From: Flavivirga aquatica
Lineage (GTDB): Bacteria; Bacteroidota; Bacteroidia; Flavobacteriales; Flavobacteriaceae
DNA length: 64,000 nucleotides
Reading direction: 5' to 3'
Assembly: GCF_001747085.1 (NCBI RefSeq)
Contig: NZ_MDJD01000046.1
Span: 1-64,000 of the forward strand
The translations under genes and the position numbers were made by a program. Of the stretch, positions 9,292-17,612 are shown in pieces. Every line of letters begins with the position of its first letter. Position 1 is the first letter of the stretch. The notes beneath the pieces were generated by a model. The model searched no databases. It was not told where the DNA came from and saw nothing but the letters and a program-made list of their open reading frames with translations.

Positions 9292-9320
9292 TAATCTTAA
9301 ATAAATTTTAATTAAGATTA
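9292..9320. promoter_or_regulatory. Candidate operator between the Rrf2 gene and nadA
   Basis: TAATCTTAA at 9292-9300 is exactly reversed and complemented at 9312-9320. The 11-base spacer puts the arm centres 20 bp apart, about two helical turns. It sits between the divergent starts at 9251 and 9347, the usual place for an Rrf2-type autoregulatory site. The function is inferred from position and symmetry. Confidence 0.5.
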
Positions 9321-9346
9321 TTTGTATAAAAAAGAATACAAGTTAA

Positions 9347-10272
9347 ATGGATTTAAAAGGAAAAATTAAAGCTCTTAAAAAAGGAAAAAATGCCATTATT
9401 CTAGCTCATTATTATCAGCCATCAGAAATACAAGAAATAGCGGATTATGTAGGAGATAGTTTAGGCTTGTCACAAAAAGCAGCAGAAACAGATGCTAATA
9501 TTATTGTGTTTGCTGGTGTGCATTTATGGCAGAAACAGCAAAAATATTAAGTCCCTCTAAAACAGTTGTATTACCAGATTTAGAGGCAGGTTGTTCTTTA
9601 GCAGATTCTTGTACACCAGACGCTTTTAGTGCATTTATAGCAGAACATCCAAATCATGTTGTAATTACCTATGTTAATTGTTCAGCAGAAATTAAAGTGC
9701 TTAGTGATATTGTTTGTACTTCTTCTAACGCTTTAAAAATTGTAGAATCTATACCAAAAGAAAGGCTTATTATTTTTGCTCCAGATAGAAATCTTGGAAA
9801 ATATATTAATAAAATGACAGGGAGAGATATGTTATTGTGGGAAGGAAGCTGTATTGTACATGAAGCTTTTTCTATAGATAAACTTTTAGAGTTACTTAAA
9901 AAATATCCAGATTTTAAAATAATAGCGCATCCAGAATCCGAAGAGCATATTTTAAAAACGGCAACTTATATAGGGTCGACCTCTGGCATGATAAATTATG
10001 TAAAAATGCATCCTAAAGAAAAGTTTATTGTGGCTACAGAAGTTGGAATTTTACATAAAATGAAACAAGAAGTACCTAACACAGAACTAATTCCTGCTCC
10101 AGTTTATGAAGATAACACCTGTGCATGTAGCGAATGTGGTTTTATGAGAGTGAATACACTTCAAAAATTATACGATTGTTTGCTTAATGAAGCTCCTCAA
10201 ATAAATGTTCCAGAAGCTATTAGGGAAAGAGCTCTATTACCTATAAAGCGTATGTTAGAGTTATCTAAATAA
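9347..10272 (+). pseudogene. nadA: Quinolinate synthase, interrupted by a frameshift
   Basis: NadA condenses iminoaspartate with dihydroxyacetone phosphate to quinolinate, using a [4Fe-4S] cluster. The N-terminal part ([20 protein letters not shown]) is in one frame up to FAGVH near 9525. The rest ([20 protein letters not shown] onward) continues in the +2 frame to 10272. The family has FAGVHFMAETAK here, and the DNA reads catttatgg, so one T seems to be missing. All other landmarks are present: [16 protein letters not shown] and CACSECGFM with the cluster cysteines. Joined, the length (about 308 residues) is normal. Either the gene has been lost recently or this is a homopolymer sequencing error. 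nadB follows after one base. Confidence 0.9.
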
Positions 10273-10273
10273 T

Positions 10274-11823
10274 ATGATAGTTACAGATTATTTAGTTATA
10301 GGTTCTGGGATTTCAGGTTTAACATATTCTGCTAAGATTGCCGAAAAATTTCCTGATAAAACCATAACAATTATTACAAAAGCCATTGAAGAAGAGTCTA
10401 ATACCAAATATGCACAAGGTGGTGTTGCTGTTGTATTAGATTCTGAAAAAGACTCATTTAATAAACATATTCAAGATACCTTAAAAGCAGGCGATGGATT
10501 GTGCGAAGAAGACATTGTTGAATTAGTTATTAAAGAAGGACCAAAGCGTTTGAAAGAATTAATGCAATGGGGCGCTAATTTTGATATAGGAGATAGTGGG
10601 AACCTAGATTTAGGAAAAGAAGGTGGGCATTCGGAGAGTCGTGTGGTTCATCATAAAGATATTACAGGATATGAGATAGAAAGAGCTTTGTTACACCGCG
10701 TATGCCAATTGCCCAATATTACTATTTTACCACATCATTTTGCAATAGATTTAATTACTAATCACCATTTAAATAATTTTAAACCTGAAACATTATTATG
10801 CTTTGGTGTTTACGTTTTAAACCAAAAAACAGGACATATTTTTACAATAAAGGCAAATAGTACCCTTTTAGCTTCAGGAGGTATAGGTTATATGGACATA
10901 CTACAAATCCTATTATTGCAACTGGAGACGGGATAGCTATGGCTTACAGGGCTAAAGCTAAAATTAGAGATATGGAATTCATTCAGTTTCATCCTACTGC
11001 ACTGTATGGAGCAAAAAAAGAATCGTCTTTTTTGATATCTGAAGCTGTAAGAGGTTTTGGAGCGTATCTACGGAATAAGGAAGGCGATCGATTTATGCTG
11101 AGCTATGATGAACGTGGTGAATTGGCTTCCAGGGATATTGTTTCTCAAAGTATTGATATCGAATTGAAAAAAACTGGAGCTTCTCATGTTTTTTTAGATT
11201 GTACACATTTAGATATAGAAGCGTTTAAATTGCATTTTCCTAATATTTACAAGACATGTTTACAACATCATATTAATATAGAAAACCATTGGATACCTGT
11301 GGTACCTGCCTCTCATTATCTGTGCGGAGGAATTGATATTGATAAAAATGGCAAAACATCAATCGTTAATTTGTTTGCTTGTGGCGAGTGTACTAGAACA
11401 GGTTTTCATGGTGCTAATAGGTTAGCTTCTAATTCATTATTAGAGGCTCTGGTGTATGCACATAATATTTTTGAATACCACGTTACTCACGAATATAAGT
11501 TGATGAATATAGAAATTCCAGATTGGAATGATGAAGGAACAAAAATGCAGAAAGAATATATTTTAATACAACATAATTTAAAACAACTTCAAGCTTTAAT
11601 GAGAGATTATGTTGGAATTGTGCGTAGTAATGACCGCTTAAAAAAAGCAATAAAGCATTTAAACTTAATTTATAATGAAGTAGAAGATTTATATAAGGAA
11701 TCTAAAGTTTCTACACCCTTATGCGAACTCAGAAATATGATTAATGTATCGCATTTAATTATTAGACAATCGTTAGACCGGAAAGAAAATAAAGGAGGTT
11801 ATTATAACATTGATAATGTATAA
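10274..11823 (+). pseudogene. nadB: L-aspartate oxidase, interrupted by a frameshift
   Basis: NadB oxidises L-aspartate to iminoaspartate with FAD, supplying NadA. The first frame has the FAD-binding GSGISGLTYSAKIAE, the conserved NTKYAQGGVAVVL and HSESRVVHHKDITGYE, and then breaks after LLASGGIG near 10890. The other frame continues LYGHTTNPIIATGDGIAMAY and runs to 11823 with RDIVSQSID, ASHYLCGGI and CGECTRTGFHGANRLASNSL. The joined length of about 516 residues is normal. One or a few bases are missing near ggttatatgg. This lesion is independent of the one in nadA. No nadC follows within the window. Confidence 0.9.
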
Positions 11824-12297
11824 AATCATATAAATTTTACTTATTAAGACATCTTAAGTTTTATAATAAAATTACTTGATAGTTTTGTTCCATAAATTAA
11901 TTAAAATAAATATTATGGAACGAATTTCATATTAATACATGGAATAGGTTAATGAAAATTTATGGATTTACACCTGGGCTTTATAGGGTTTGTCAGTAAA
12001 CATATTACATAGTAGCTCTAAAAAAAATAAAGGTTTAAACTTAAAAGCTTCTTTAAAATGAAGCTTTTTTTATATATTGTTTTGAAATTTAGTAGCTTAT
12101 TAAAGTTTATAAGTTTCAAACAAAATGATACCCTACTTTGGTATCTCTTTTCATAGTTTTTGTTATAAATTATTTAACAGTTGTTTTGAAAGCTAAATAT
12201 GTTGATTGACAATAGGTAATGGAATTTGGAAAGTATTTTACAGAAGGTTTTCCTGATAAACTTGGTTATTTTATTGGTTATAGAATTATAGAAAAAT
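11824..12297. other. Intergenic stretch with one terminator
   Basis: There is no gene that I can support here. It holds the hairpin at 12043-12068. A short open stretch from 12220 (MEFGKYFTEGFPDKLGYFIG...) overlaps the beta-lactamase signal peptide in another frame and may be debris from an unrelated coding sequence. Confidence 0.4.
12043..12074 (+). terminator. Hairpin terminator after nadB
   Basis: A 9-bp stem (12043-12051 with 12060-12068; AAAAGCTTC and its complement) with an 8-nt loop is followed by T residues. It lies about 220 bases past nadB and is the first terminator-like structure downstream of it. Confidence 0.6.
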
Positions 12298-13203
12298 ATG
12301 ACAATCCCAATACGTTTAATATTATTGATTTTTTTATCAATCTCTACACAAGCATACACGCAGACAATTGAAACATTGAGACAGAACATTAAATAAATTA
12401 TATCTTCAAAAAGAGCCATTGTTGGTGTTGCTATCAATGGAAATAGCGAAAAGGATTCATTAAGTATTAATAATGCAAGGCATTATCCTATGCAAAGCGT
12501 ATTCAAATTTCATATCGCATTAACTATGTTAGCAGAAATTGATAAAAGGAATTTTTCATTTAACCAAAAAATCGAAATCAAAAAGAATCAACTTTTACCT
12601 AGACTTTGGAGTCCAAATAAGAAAAAAATACCCTGAAGGCGTGACACTAACAATTGCTGAAATTCTTGAGTATACAATTACTTTGAGCGATAATGTTGGT
12701 TGTGATGTATTGTTAGAACTTCTTGGCAGACCACAAGCAGTTGAAGATTATTTTAGAAGGAATAATTTCAAGAATATTTCGATTAAAATAAATGAAGAAA
12801 CAATGCAAAATAATTGGGATTTACAATTTCAAAATTGGACTACGCCAAAAGAGACAAACAAAATTCTACAATCATTTTACGATAATAAAGATAGTCTGCT
12901 TTCTCAAAAAAGTTATGACTTTGTATGGCAAATGATGAAAGCAACCCAGACGGGGAAAAAACGGTTAAAAGGTCAATTACCTAAAGGAACAGTTGTTGCT
13001 CATAAAACAGGATGGTCTGGAGCTAATAAAAAACAGGAATAACAACTGCTGTAAATAATATAGGGGTTGTATTTCTGCCAAATGGTGAGCATTTTTTTAT
13101 AAGCGTTTTTATAACCGAATCAAGAGAAGATTTTGATACGAATGAAAAAATCATTTCCGATATAGCAAAAGCAACTTGGGATTATTTTATGAATAGAAAA
13201 TAA
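12298..13203 (+). pseudogene. Class A beta-lactamase, decayed
   Basis: The reconstructed protein starts with a signal peptide (MTIPIRLILLIFLSISTQAY). It carries the class A landmarks: PMQSVFKFH with the S-x-x-K serine, SDNVGCD (the SDN motif) and HKTGWSGAN (the KTG motif). It ends in WDYFMNRK before TAA at 13201-13203. The total length suits a CepA/CfxA-like subclass A2 enzyme. Three lesions break it: an in-frame TAA at 12394-12396 after RQNIK; an extra base in the A-run near 12615 (SPNKKK against SPIRKKYPEGV); and an indel in the A-run at 13028-13033 (ANKKQE against ANKTGITTAVN). Three separate lesions argue for a true pseudogene rather than a single sequencing error. Confidence 0.85.
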
Positions 13204-13596
13204 ACGACATAATAAACCAATAATTAATATTGTCAGTATTACAGGCTTTCCAATTTTAAGGATATATAATTACAAACACAATAACAATCACAAATATTCT
13301 AATTATTGGCAGTTATACTCAAAAGTTAGTTAAACTAAGGGTGGGGTGCAATTATAAAAAATAAGATGAAATACTTAGGGCAGAAATAAAGAGCGATCGA
13401 GATGAAGATATATGTATTTTGATAAAAGTAGAAAATCATTCTTTTAATTATATATGTGAATGTGGAGAAGCTAAAAGGCTTGTTGTGAAGGAGTTTTAAA
13501 ATACCAATGCTATTTTCATAATCCATATTCATATTTACCATTTTGTAAATTTTGATATCATTTTAAGATATCAAATAGGAGTTAAAAGAAAAAATT
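13204..13596. other. Intergenic stretch without a recognisable gene
   Basis: An open stretch on the plus strand (about 13364-13500) reads DEILRAEIKSDRDEDICILI and later YICECGEAKRLVVKEF. It has no start codon and begins right after a stop. It may be a coding relic of unknown family. Nothing else is visible. Confidence 0.35.
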
Positions 13597-13881
13597 GTGA
13601 TATGCGGACCAAGAGGGATTATTGAACAGGTTAAAAATAGAATTAAGAGTTATTGTTGGAATCTAATAGAAGAAGATGCAATCTCATATTTATTTAAAGC
13701 TTATGATAAGATTAAAATCGAATTGAGAGAAGGATTTAAAGTAGGAGAATGGGTTTCGGAACTAAAAAAAGCATATAAGGACAATGATGAAAATAGAATA
13801 ATTAAAATTAATGATGGTGAATATTTATCAAAAGAATTATTTTATATGATCAAAATTGAACAAGGTAAAAACTTGGAATAA
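13597..13881 (+). CDS. Hypothetical protein (94 aa)
   Basis: I do not recognise this gene. The frame opens with GTG at 13597; an AGGAG at 13577-13581 lies 15 bases upstream, which is rather far for a ribosome site. The product is a charged, probably helical soluble protein without signal peptide or membrane segment (EDAISYLFKAYDKIKIELRE, VGEWVSELKKAY). Its stop is 2 bases before the next gene, so the two would be co-translated. Both are very AT-rich and sit in a stretch full of relics, so this could be the remainder of a larger gene. Confidence 0.45.
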   Translation: MICGPRGIIEQVKNRIKSYCWNLIEEDAISYLFKAYDKIKIELREGFKVGEWVSELKKAYKDNDENRIIKINDGEYLSKELFYMIKIEQGKNLE

Positions 13882-13883
13882 TA

Positions 13884-14129
13884 ATGGATCATGCTGCAAA
13901 TATAGAAAACCACCAAAAAATCAAAAATAAATTCTTTGGAAGTGATGAGGTTTATATTGAGTGCTTTTATAAAGATGAAGATAAAGAGTTTGCAGAAAAA
14001 AAATATCATAGTTATACATCAATGTCTAGACAAATAATGAAAGAAAGTAAAGTTAAAAATGCAATTCCAGTACACTTTTCACGTAAATATGAAAATAGTG
14101 AAATTGAAGAATTAATAGAACAATTTTAA
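13884..14129 (+). CDS. Hypothetical protein (81 aa)
   Basis: I do not recognise this gene. It is a small, charged, probably cytoplasmic protein (EVYIECFYKDEDKEFAEKKY, EIEELIEQF at the C-terminus). It starts at ATG 13884, 2 bases past the stop of the preceding small gene. Tight pairing of two small unknown genes in an accessory region can mean a toxin-antitoxin or immunity pair, but no motif here supports that. No frameshift is visible. Confidence 0.45.
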   Translation: MDHAANIENHQKIKNKFFGSDEVYIECFYKDEDKEFAEKKYHSYTSMSRQIMKESKVKNAIPVHFSRKYENSEIEELIEQF

Positions 14130-14944
14130 GAAGTAAAATAAACAATAATGTTTTATTATATCTCCCTAAAATAAAAATATTTCAATGCACAAATAAATTG
14201 TTTCGCTTTATGTCTAACTGGTGCAAGTTTCAGAATAATTTAACAAGAAACACGCTATGAAATATAAAATGGTAACAGAAAAATACTAATACAACTTAGA
14301 AATGCTTTCGATAAATTTTCTGCGCTTGAAGATTCCGAATGGGAAGAACTTAAAGAAGTAGTCATTATAAGAGTATCTCGTCCTAAAAACCGTTACAGGT
14401 TATATAGGATTAAAGTTATAAAACCTCTTAATAAACCAAGATTTGTTGAGAGATTTTCTTTTTATAGTTTTTATTATCAGAAAATAGAAATTCAGGAGAC
14501 TTACTTGAATTGAATTCCGAGTTATCAATTGGAAAAAGGATTAAATAAACAAAAAATATAAACACCTTACCTTATTTGTTATTAAACCTTAGAAAGGCTT
14601 TTGTTATTATCTATGCGCTCGTAAGTTATCTTCAGAAATACACTTATTATTCAGTAAATCTTTGAGTTATGTTTGTTAATGTCAATTTCAATGCATAAAT
14701 TTGATTGTAGGTTTTTTCTTATTATATAAATTGTAAGTAATATTTTCTTACTGTTTTTAGTAAAAACTAAATTCTTAAAGAGGAGATATATTTGAGAAGA
14801 TCATCAATACTTAATTTGTTTTTTACAAAGTATAAAAGTAACACTGTATTAAACTAAAAACATAGCACTTTTTATATGCTGCATTCTATAAAAACTGTTA
14901 GCAAACACGAGAAGGAATATATAACTTTACTAATCCAAATTTTT
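14130..14944. other. Intergenic stretch with a possible Crp/Fnr-type relic
   Basis: Between about 14269 and 14511 a plus-strand frame without start codon reads LIQLRNAFDKFSALEDSEWE and EELKEVVIIRVSRPKNRYRL, ending at TGA. The beginning resembles the N-terminus of Crp/Fnr-like cyclic-nucleotide-binding regulators in Bacteroidota, and the remainder does not align with that fold. It may be a deleted and fused remnant. The other parts show nothing that I can support. Confidence 0.35.
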
Positions 14945-16219
14945 ATGAAAAAAATTACATTTTTAATTTTAACAATATGTTTAACTGTAAATTTCGGACA
15001 GGCTCAATGCGATTCACAAACGGTTGCTCATTATAACACGGGAGATTTTCCTTTTACGTCTACTACAGGAGTAGAAGTAACGATGGGAGGAACAAACTCT
15101 GGAACACTTGGGCCATATAGTGCTTTTGGTTGTAGTCCAGCAACGATAGAAGCAAATACGATTCGTCTTGATCCAGGAGATGAATTAATTTTAAATTTTT
15201 CAGAAGCAATTTCAAAAATAACTTTAGCAGTTGGAGTTATGAATACTTATGAAAACGGTACAATAACCACTAATAATGGAGACCCTATCCTTAGTTCAAA
15301 TTGTAGTGGTGATTTAGCTATTACAGGAAATGCATTCGAACAAGTAGGTGCTTTAGCGTCTCCTGTAATAACAGTTACTATTCCTAACGGAGCAACATCC
15401 ATTACAATTTCATCTTTGGCATCTACTCAAGGCGGTGGAAATGGTGTTTTTACTGTAGATGTTTTAGATTGTATAGAGGTATATATTCCTCCATGCGATT
15501 CAGAAACGGTTGCTCATTACAATATAGGAGATTTTCCATTTACATCAACTACAGGAGTAGAAGTAACGATGGGAGGAACAAATTCCGGAACACTTGGGCC
15601 ATATAGTGCTTTTGGTTGTAGTCCAGCAACGATAGAAGCGAATACAATTCGCCTTGATCCAGGAGATGAATTAATTTTAAATTTTTCAGAAACAATTACA
15701 AAAATAACTTTAGCAGTTGGAGTTATGAATACTTATGAAAACGGTACAATAACCACTAATAATGGAGATCCTATCCTTAGTTCGAATTGTAATGGTGATT
15801 TGGCTATTACAGGAAATGCATTCGAACAAGTAGGTGCTTTGGCATCTCCTGTAATAACAGTTAGTATTCCTGGAGGAGCAACATCAATCACAATTTCATC
15901 TTTGGCATCCACTCAAGGTGGCGGAAACGGTGTTTTCACTGTAGATGTTTTAGATTGTATAGAACCAGGAGGAACTCTTAGTGTAGAAGAACAGTCAAAC
16001 TTTAAGAATGTATTCCTTTCTCCAAACCCTTCTAATAACTTTATTAAACTTTCTGGGCTAGTGAAATCTGAAAATTATAAAGTATACGATTATTTAGGTA
16101 AAGAGTTGCTTAGAGGCTCTATTGAAAATAAAGAGAAAATAGATGTTCAAAATTTAAAGAATGGATTATATTTCATGAAGTTTCAGAATGGAAATATAAT
16201 TAAATTTATAAAAAAATAA
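14945..16219 (+). CDS. T9SS-exported protein with two near-identical 157-residue repeats
   Basis: The start at 14945 (MKKITFLILTICLTVNFGQAQ) gives a good signal peptide; a longer frame from 14876 would put 23 residues before it. The mature protein is two tandem copies of a domain beginning CDSxTVAHYN and ending VFTVDVLDCIE, which differ at only a few positions. The C-terminus is a type A T9SS sorting domain (NVFLSPNPSNNFIKLSGL to GLYFMKFQNGNIIKFIKK), so the protein should be secreted or attached to the cell surface. Each repeat has four cysteines and many Ser, Thr and Gly residues, as in beta-sandwich adhesive or carbohydrate-binding modules. I do not recognise the domain. A strong terminator follows. 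Confidence 0.85.
   Translation: MKKITFLILTICLTVNFGQAQCDSQTVAHYNTGDFPFTSTTGVEVTMGGTNSGTLGPYSAFGCSPATIEANTIRLDPGDELILNFSEAISKITLAVGVMNTYENGTITTNNGDPILSSNCSGDLAITGNAFEQVGALASPVITVTIPNGATSITISSLASTQGGGNGVFTVDVLDCIEVYIPPCDSETVAHYNIGDFPFTSTTGVEVTMGGTNSGTLGPYSAFGCSPATIEANTIRLDPGDELILNFSETITKITLAVGVMNTYENGTITTNNGDPILSSNCNGDLAITGNAFEQVGALASPVITVSIPGGATSITISSLASTQGGGNGVFTVDVLDCIEPGGTLSVEEQSNFKNVFLSPNPSNNFIKLSGLVKSENYKVYDYLGKELLRGSIENKEKIDVQNLKNGLYFMKFQNGNIIKFIKK
15008..15964 (+). repeat. Tandem 471-bp coding repeat
   Basis: Two copies, 15008-15478 and 15494-15964, have a period of 486 bp. They are very similar at the DNA level, including many synonymous positions, which points to a recent duplication or ongoing gene conversion. 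Confidence 0.9.
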
Positions 16220-16568
16220 ATAATTAAAAACGTTTGCTAACTTAGTAGATAACGCTCATTTTGCACTTTGTAAGATGAGCGTTATCTAGTTTTTGGCTTA
16301 TTTAATAAAAAGAAAGGTGTAATTAAATTAGTTCCGTGAGGATTTATAAAAAAAACAAAGAGTTAGATATTGAAAGACAAGAAAAATGATTGATGCTTTC
16401 AATAATTTTGAATGGAAAAGATTTTCTAGTGTAGAAATTACAATAGCTAATAAGAAACAGATCTGATGAATTTTGGAACGAAGTACTAAATAAGGTTAAA
16501 CAATTGCTAGAAATCAATTAGTAATTAATGCAATATTTGTACAAAAGAAGACTGTAAAAGATGTAAAG
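16220..16568. other. Intergenic stretch with terminator and no gene
   Basis: It holds the terminator at 16246-16295. A short frame from the ATG at 16386 (MIDAFNNFEWKRFSSVEITI) stops after 26 codons and matches nothing I know. Confidence 0.4.
16246..16295 (+). terminator. Strong terminator of the repeat-protein gene
   Basis: A perfect 14-bp stem (16246-16259 with 16275-16288) with a 15-nt loop is followed by agttttt. It lies 27 bases after the stop codon. Confidence 0.85.
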
Positions 16569-17159
16569 ATGGACTTATTTAATTCTAATATTTTGCCTTA
16601 TGATGGTGAAGTAAATTATTATGGATACATAATGAGCAATGAAAAAGCACACTATTATTTTAAAAAATTATTAGAGGATATTAAATGGAAAAACGATAAA
16701 GCTATTATTTGTGGAAAAATGATTATTACGAAGCGAAAAGTAGCTTGGTATGCAGACAAACCATTTGAATATACGTATTCTAAAACAACAAAAAAGGCTT
16801 TACCTTGGACGAAAGAACTCTTAGAGCTTAAAGAAATAGTAGAGAAACATACAGGGGAAACATTTAATTCGTGTTTACTTAATTTGTATTATAATGGAGA
16901 AGAAGGTATGGCGTGGCATAGTGATGGAGAAAAGGATTTAAAAAAGAATGGAGCAATAGGCTCCTTAAGTTTTGGAGCTGATCGAAAATTTTCTTTCAAA
17001 CATAAAAACACAAAACAATCTATTTCTATCATTTTAGAAAAGGGAAGTTTACTTGTTATGAAAGGAGAGACACAAACCCATTGGTTACATCGCTTACCAC
17101 CAAGTAAAAAAATAATAACACCTAGAATAAATTTGACTTTTAGAACTATTTTGAAATAG
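16569..17159 (+). CDS. AlkB-like 2-oxoglutarate/Fe(II) dioxygenase
   Basis: A 196-residue enzyme expected to repair alkylated bases by oxidative demethylation. The iron ligands are His117 and Asp119 in AWHSDGE and His174 in HWLHRLPP. Arg186 and Arg192 in PRINLTFR should bind 2-oxoglutarate. FNSCLLNLYYNGEEG is the usual core strand before the HxD motif. The overall form is nearer to ALKBH2/3-type proteins than to E. coli AlkB. It stands alone on the plus strand after a long untranscribed-looking gap. I see no Ada or DNA glycosylase gene next to it. DNA rather than RNA repair is inferred from the family. Confidence 0.88.
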   Translation: MDLFNSNILPYDGEVNYYGYIMSNEKAHYYFKKLLEDIKWKNDKAIICGKMIITKRKVAWYADKPFEYTYSKTTKKALPWTKELLELKEIVEKHTGETFNSCLLNLYYNGEEGMAWHSDGEKDLKKNGAIGSLSFGADRKFSFKHKNTKQSISIILEKGSLLVMKGETQTHWLHRLPPSKKIITPRINLTFRTILK

Positions 17160-17556
17160 CTTAAGTTAACAGAAAATATAAAGATGAGTTCATTATTTAT
17201 TAAATAAAACCTAACAAAAATTCATCAAAATTTAATCTTAACCGTTACTAGTATCAAATATACTCCTAATACAAAGTTTTGATTTACAAAGGTTTTTTTA
17301 TGAACACTTTGACTAGTAATATTATAAATTACTAAACCTGATGTTTTAGTCCGTTAAAATCCCTTAGTTTGATTTTTTTGTTTAGTATAATGGGTTTAAG
17401 TTGTTGATTAATATGATTTTATATCTATATTAGATAAGAGAGTTGACCAATAAGAATTTTAAAATAAAAAATAATGAAGTATTTAGCTTTCTAAAAAAAT
17501 AATAAAGTCTTAAAAATAAGAAACCTAAAGATTTTAAATTTTATATTTAAAAAGGT
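17160..17556. other. Intergenic stretch upstream of the PUL regulator
   Basis: It is AT-rich with no gene or stable hairpin that I can support. It presumably carries upstream control sequence for the sensor-regulator gene. Confidence 0.5.
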
Positions 17557-17564
17557 TATTTTTG
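17557..17564 (+). promoter_or_regulatory. -7 box of the PUL regulator gene
   Basis: TATTTTTG fits TAnnTTTG. No TTG is found at the expected -33 distance. Its place, 49 bases before the ATG at 17613, supports that start over the upstream TTG at 17562, which would lie inside the box. Confidence 0.4.
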
Positions 17565-17612
17565 ATTGTTTTGTATAAATATGAGTTGTATTTTATTAAT
17601 CAGTTAAACTTT

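Noticed and set aside
12220-12369. A 49-codon frame (MEFGKYFTEGFPDKLGYFIG...) that might be the end of a lost protein
   Set aside because: It overlaps the beta-lactamase signal peptide and is too short to assign; it is mentioned only in the intergenic entry.
13335-13541. A 68-codon minus-strand frame rich in Phe and Ile
   Set aside because: Its composition reflects AT-rich DNA and it has no motif; the opposite strand has a more protein-like stretch but no start.
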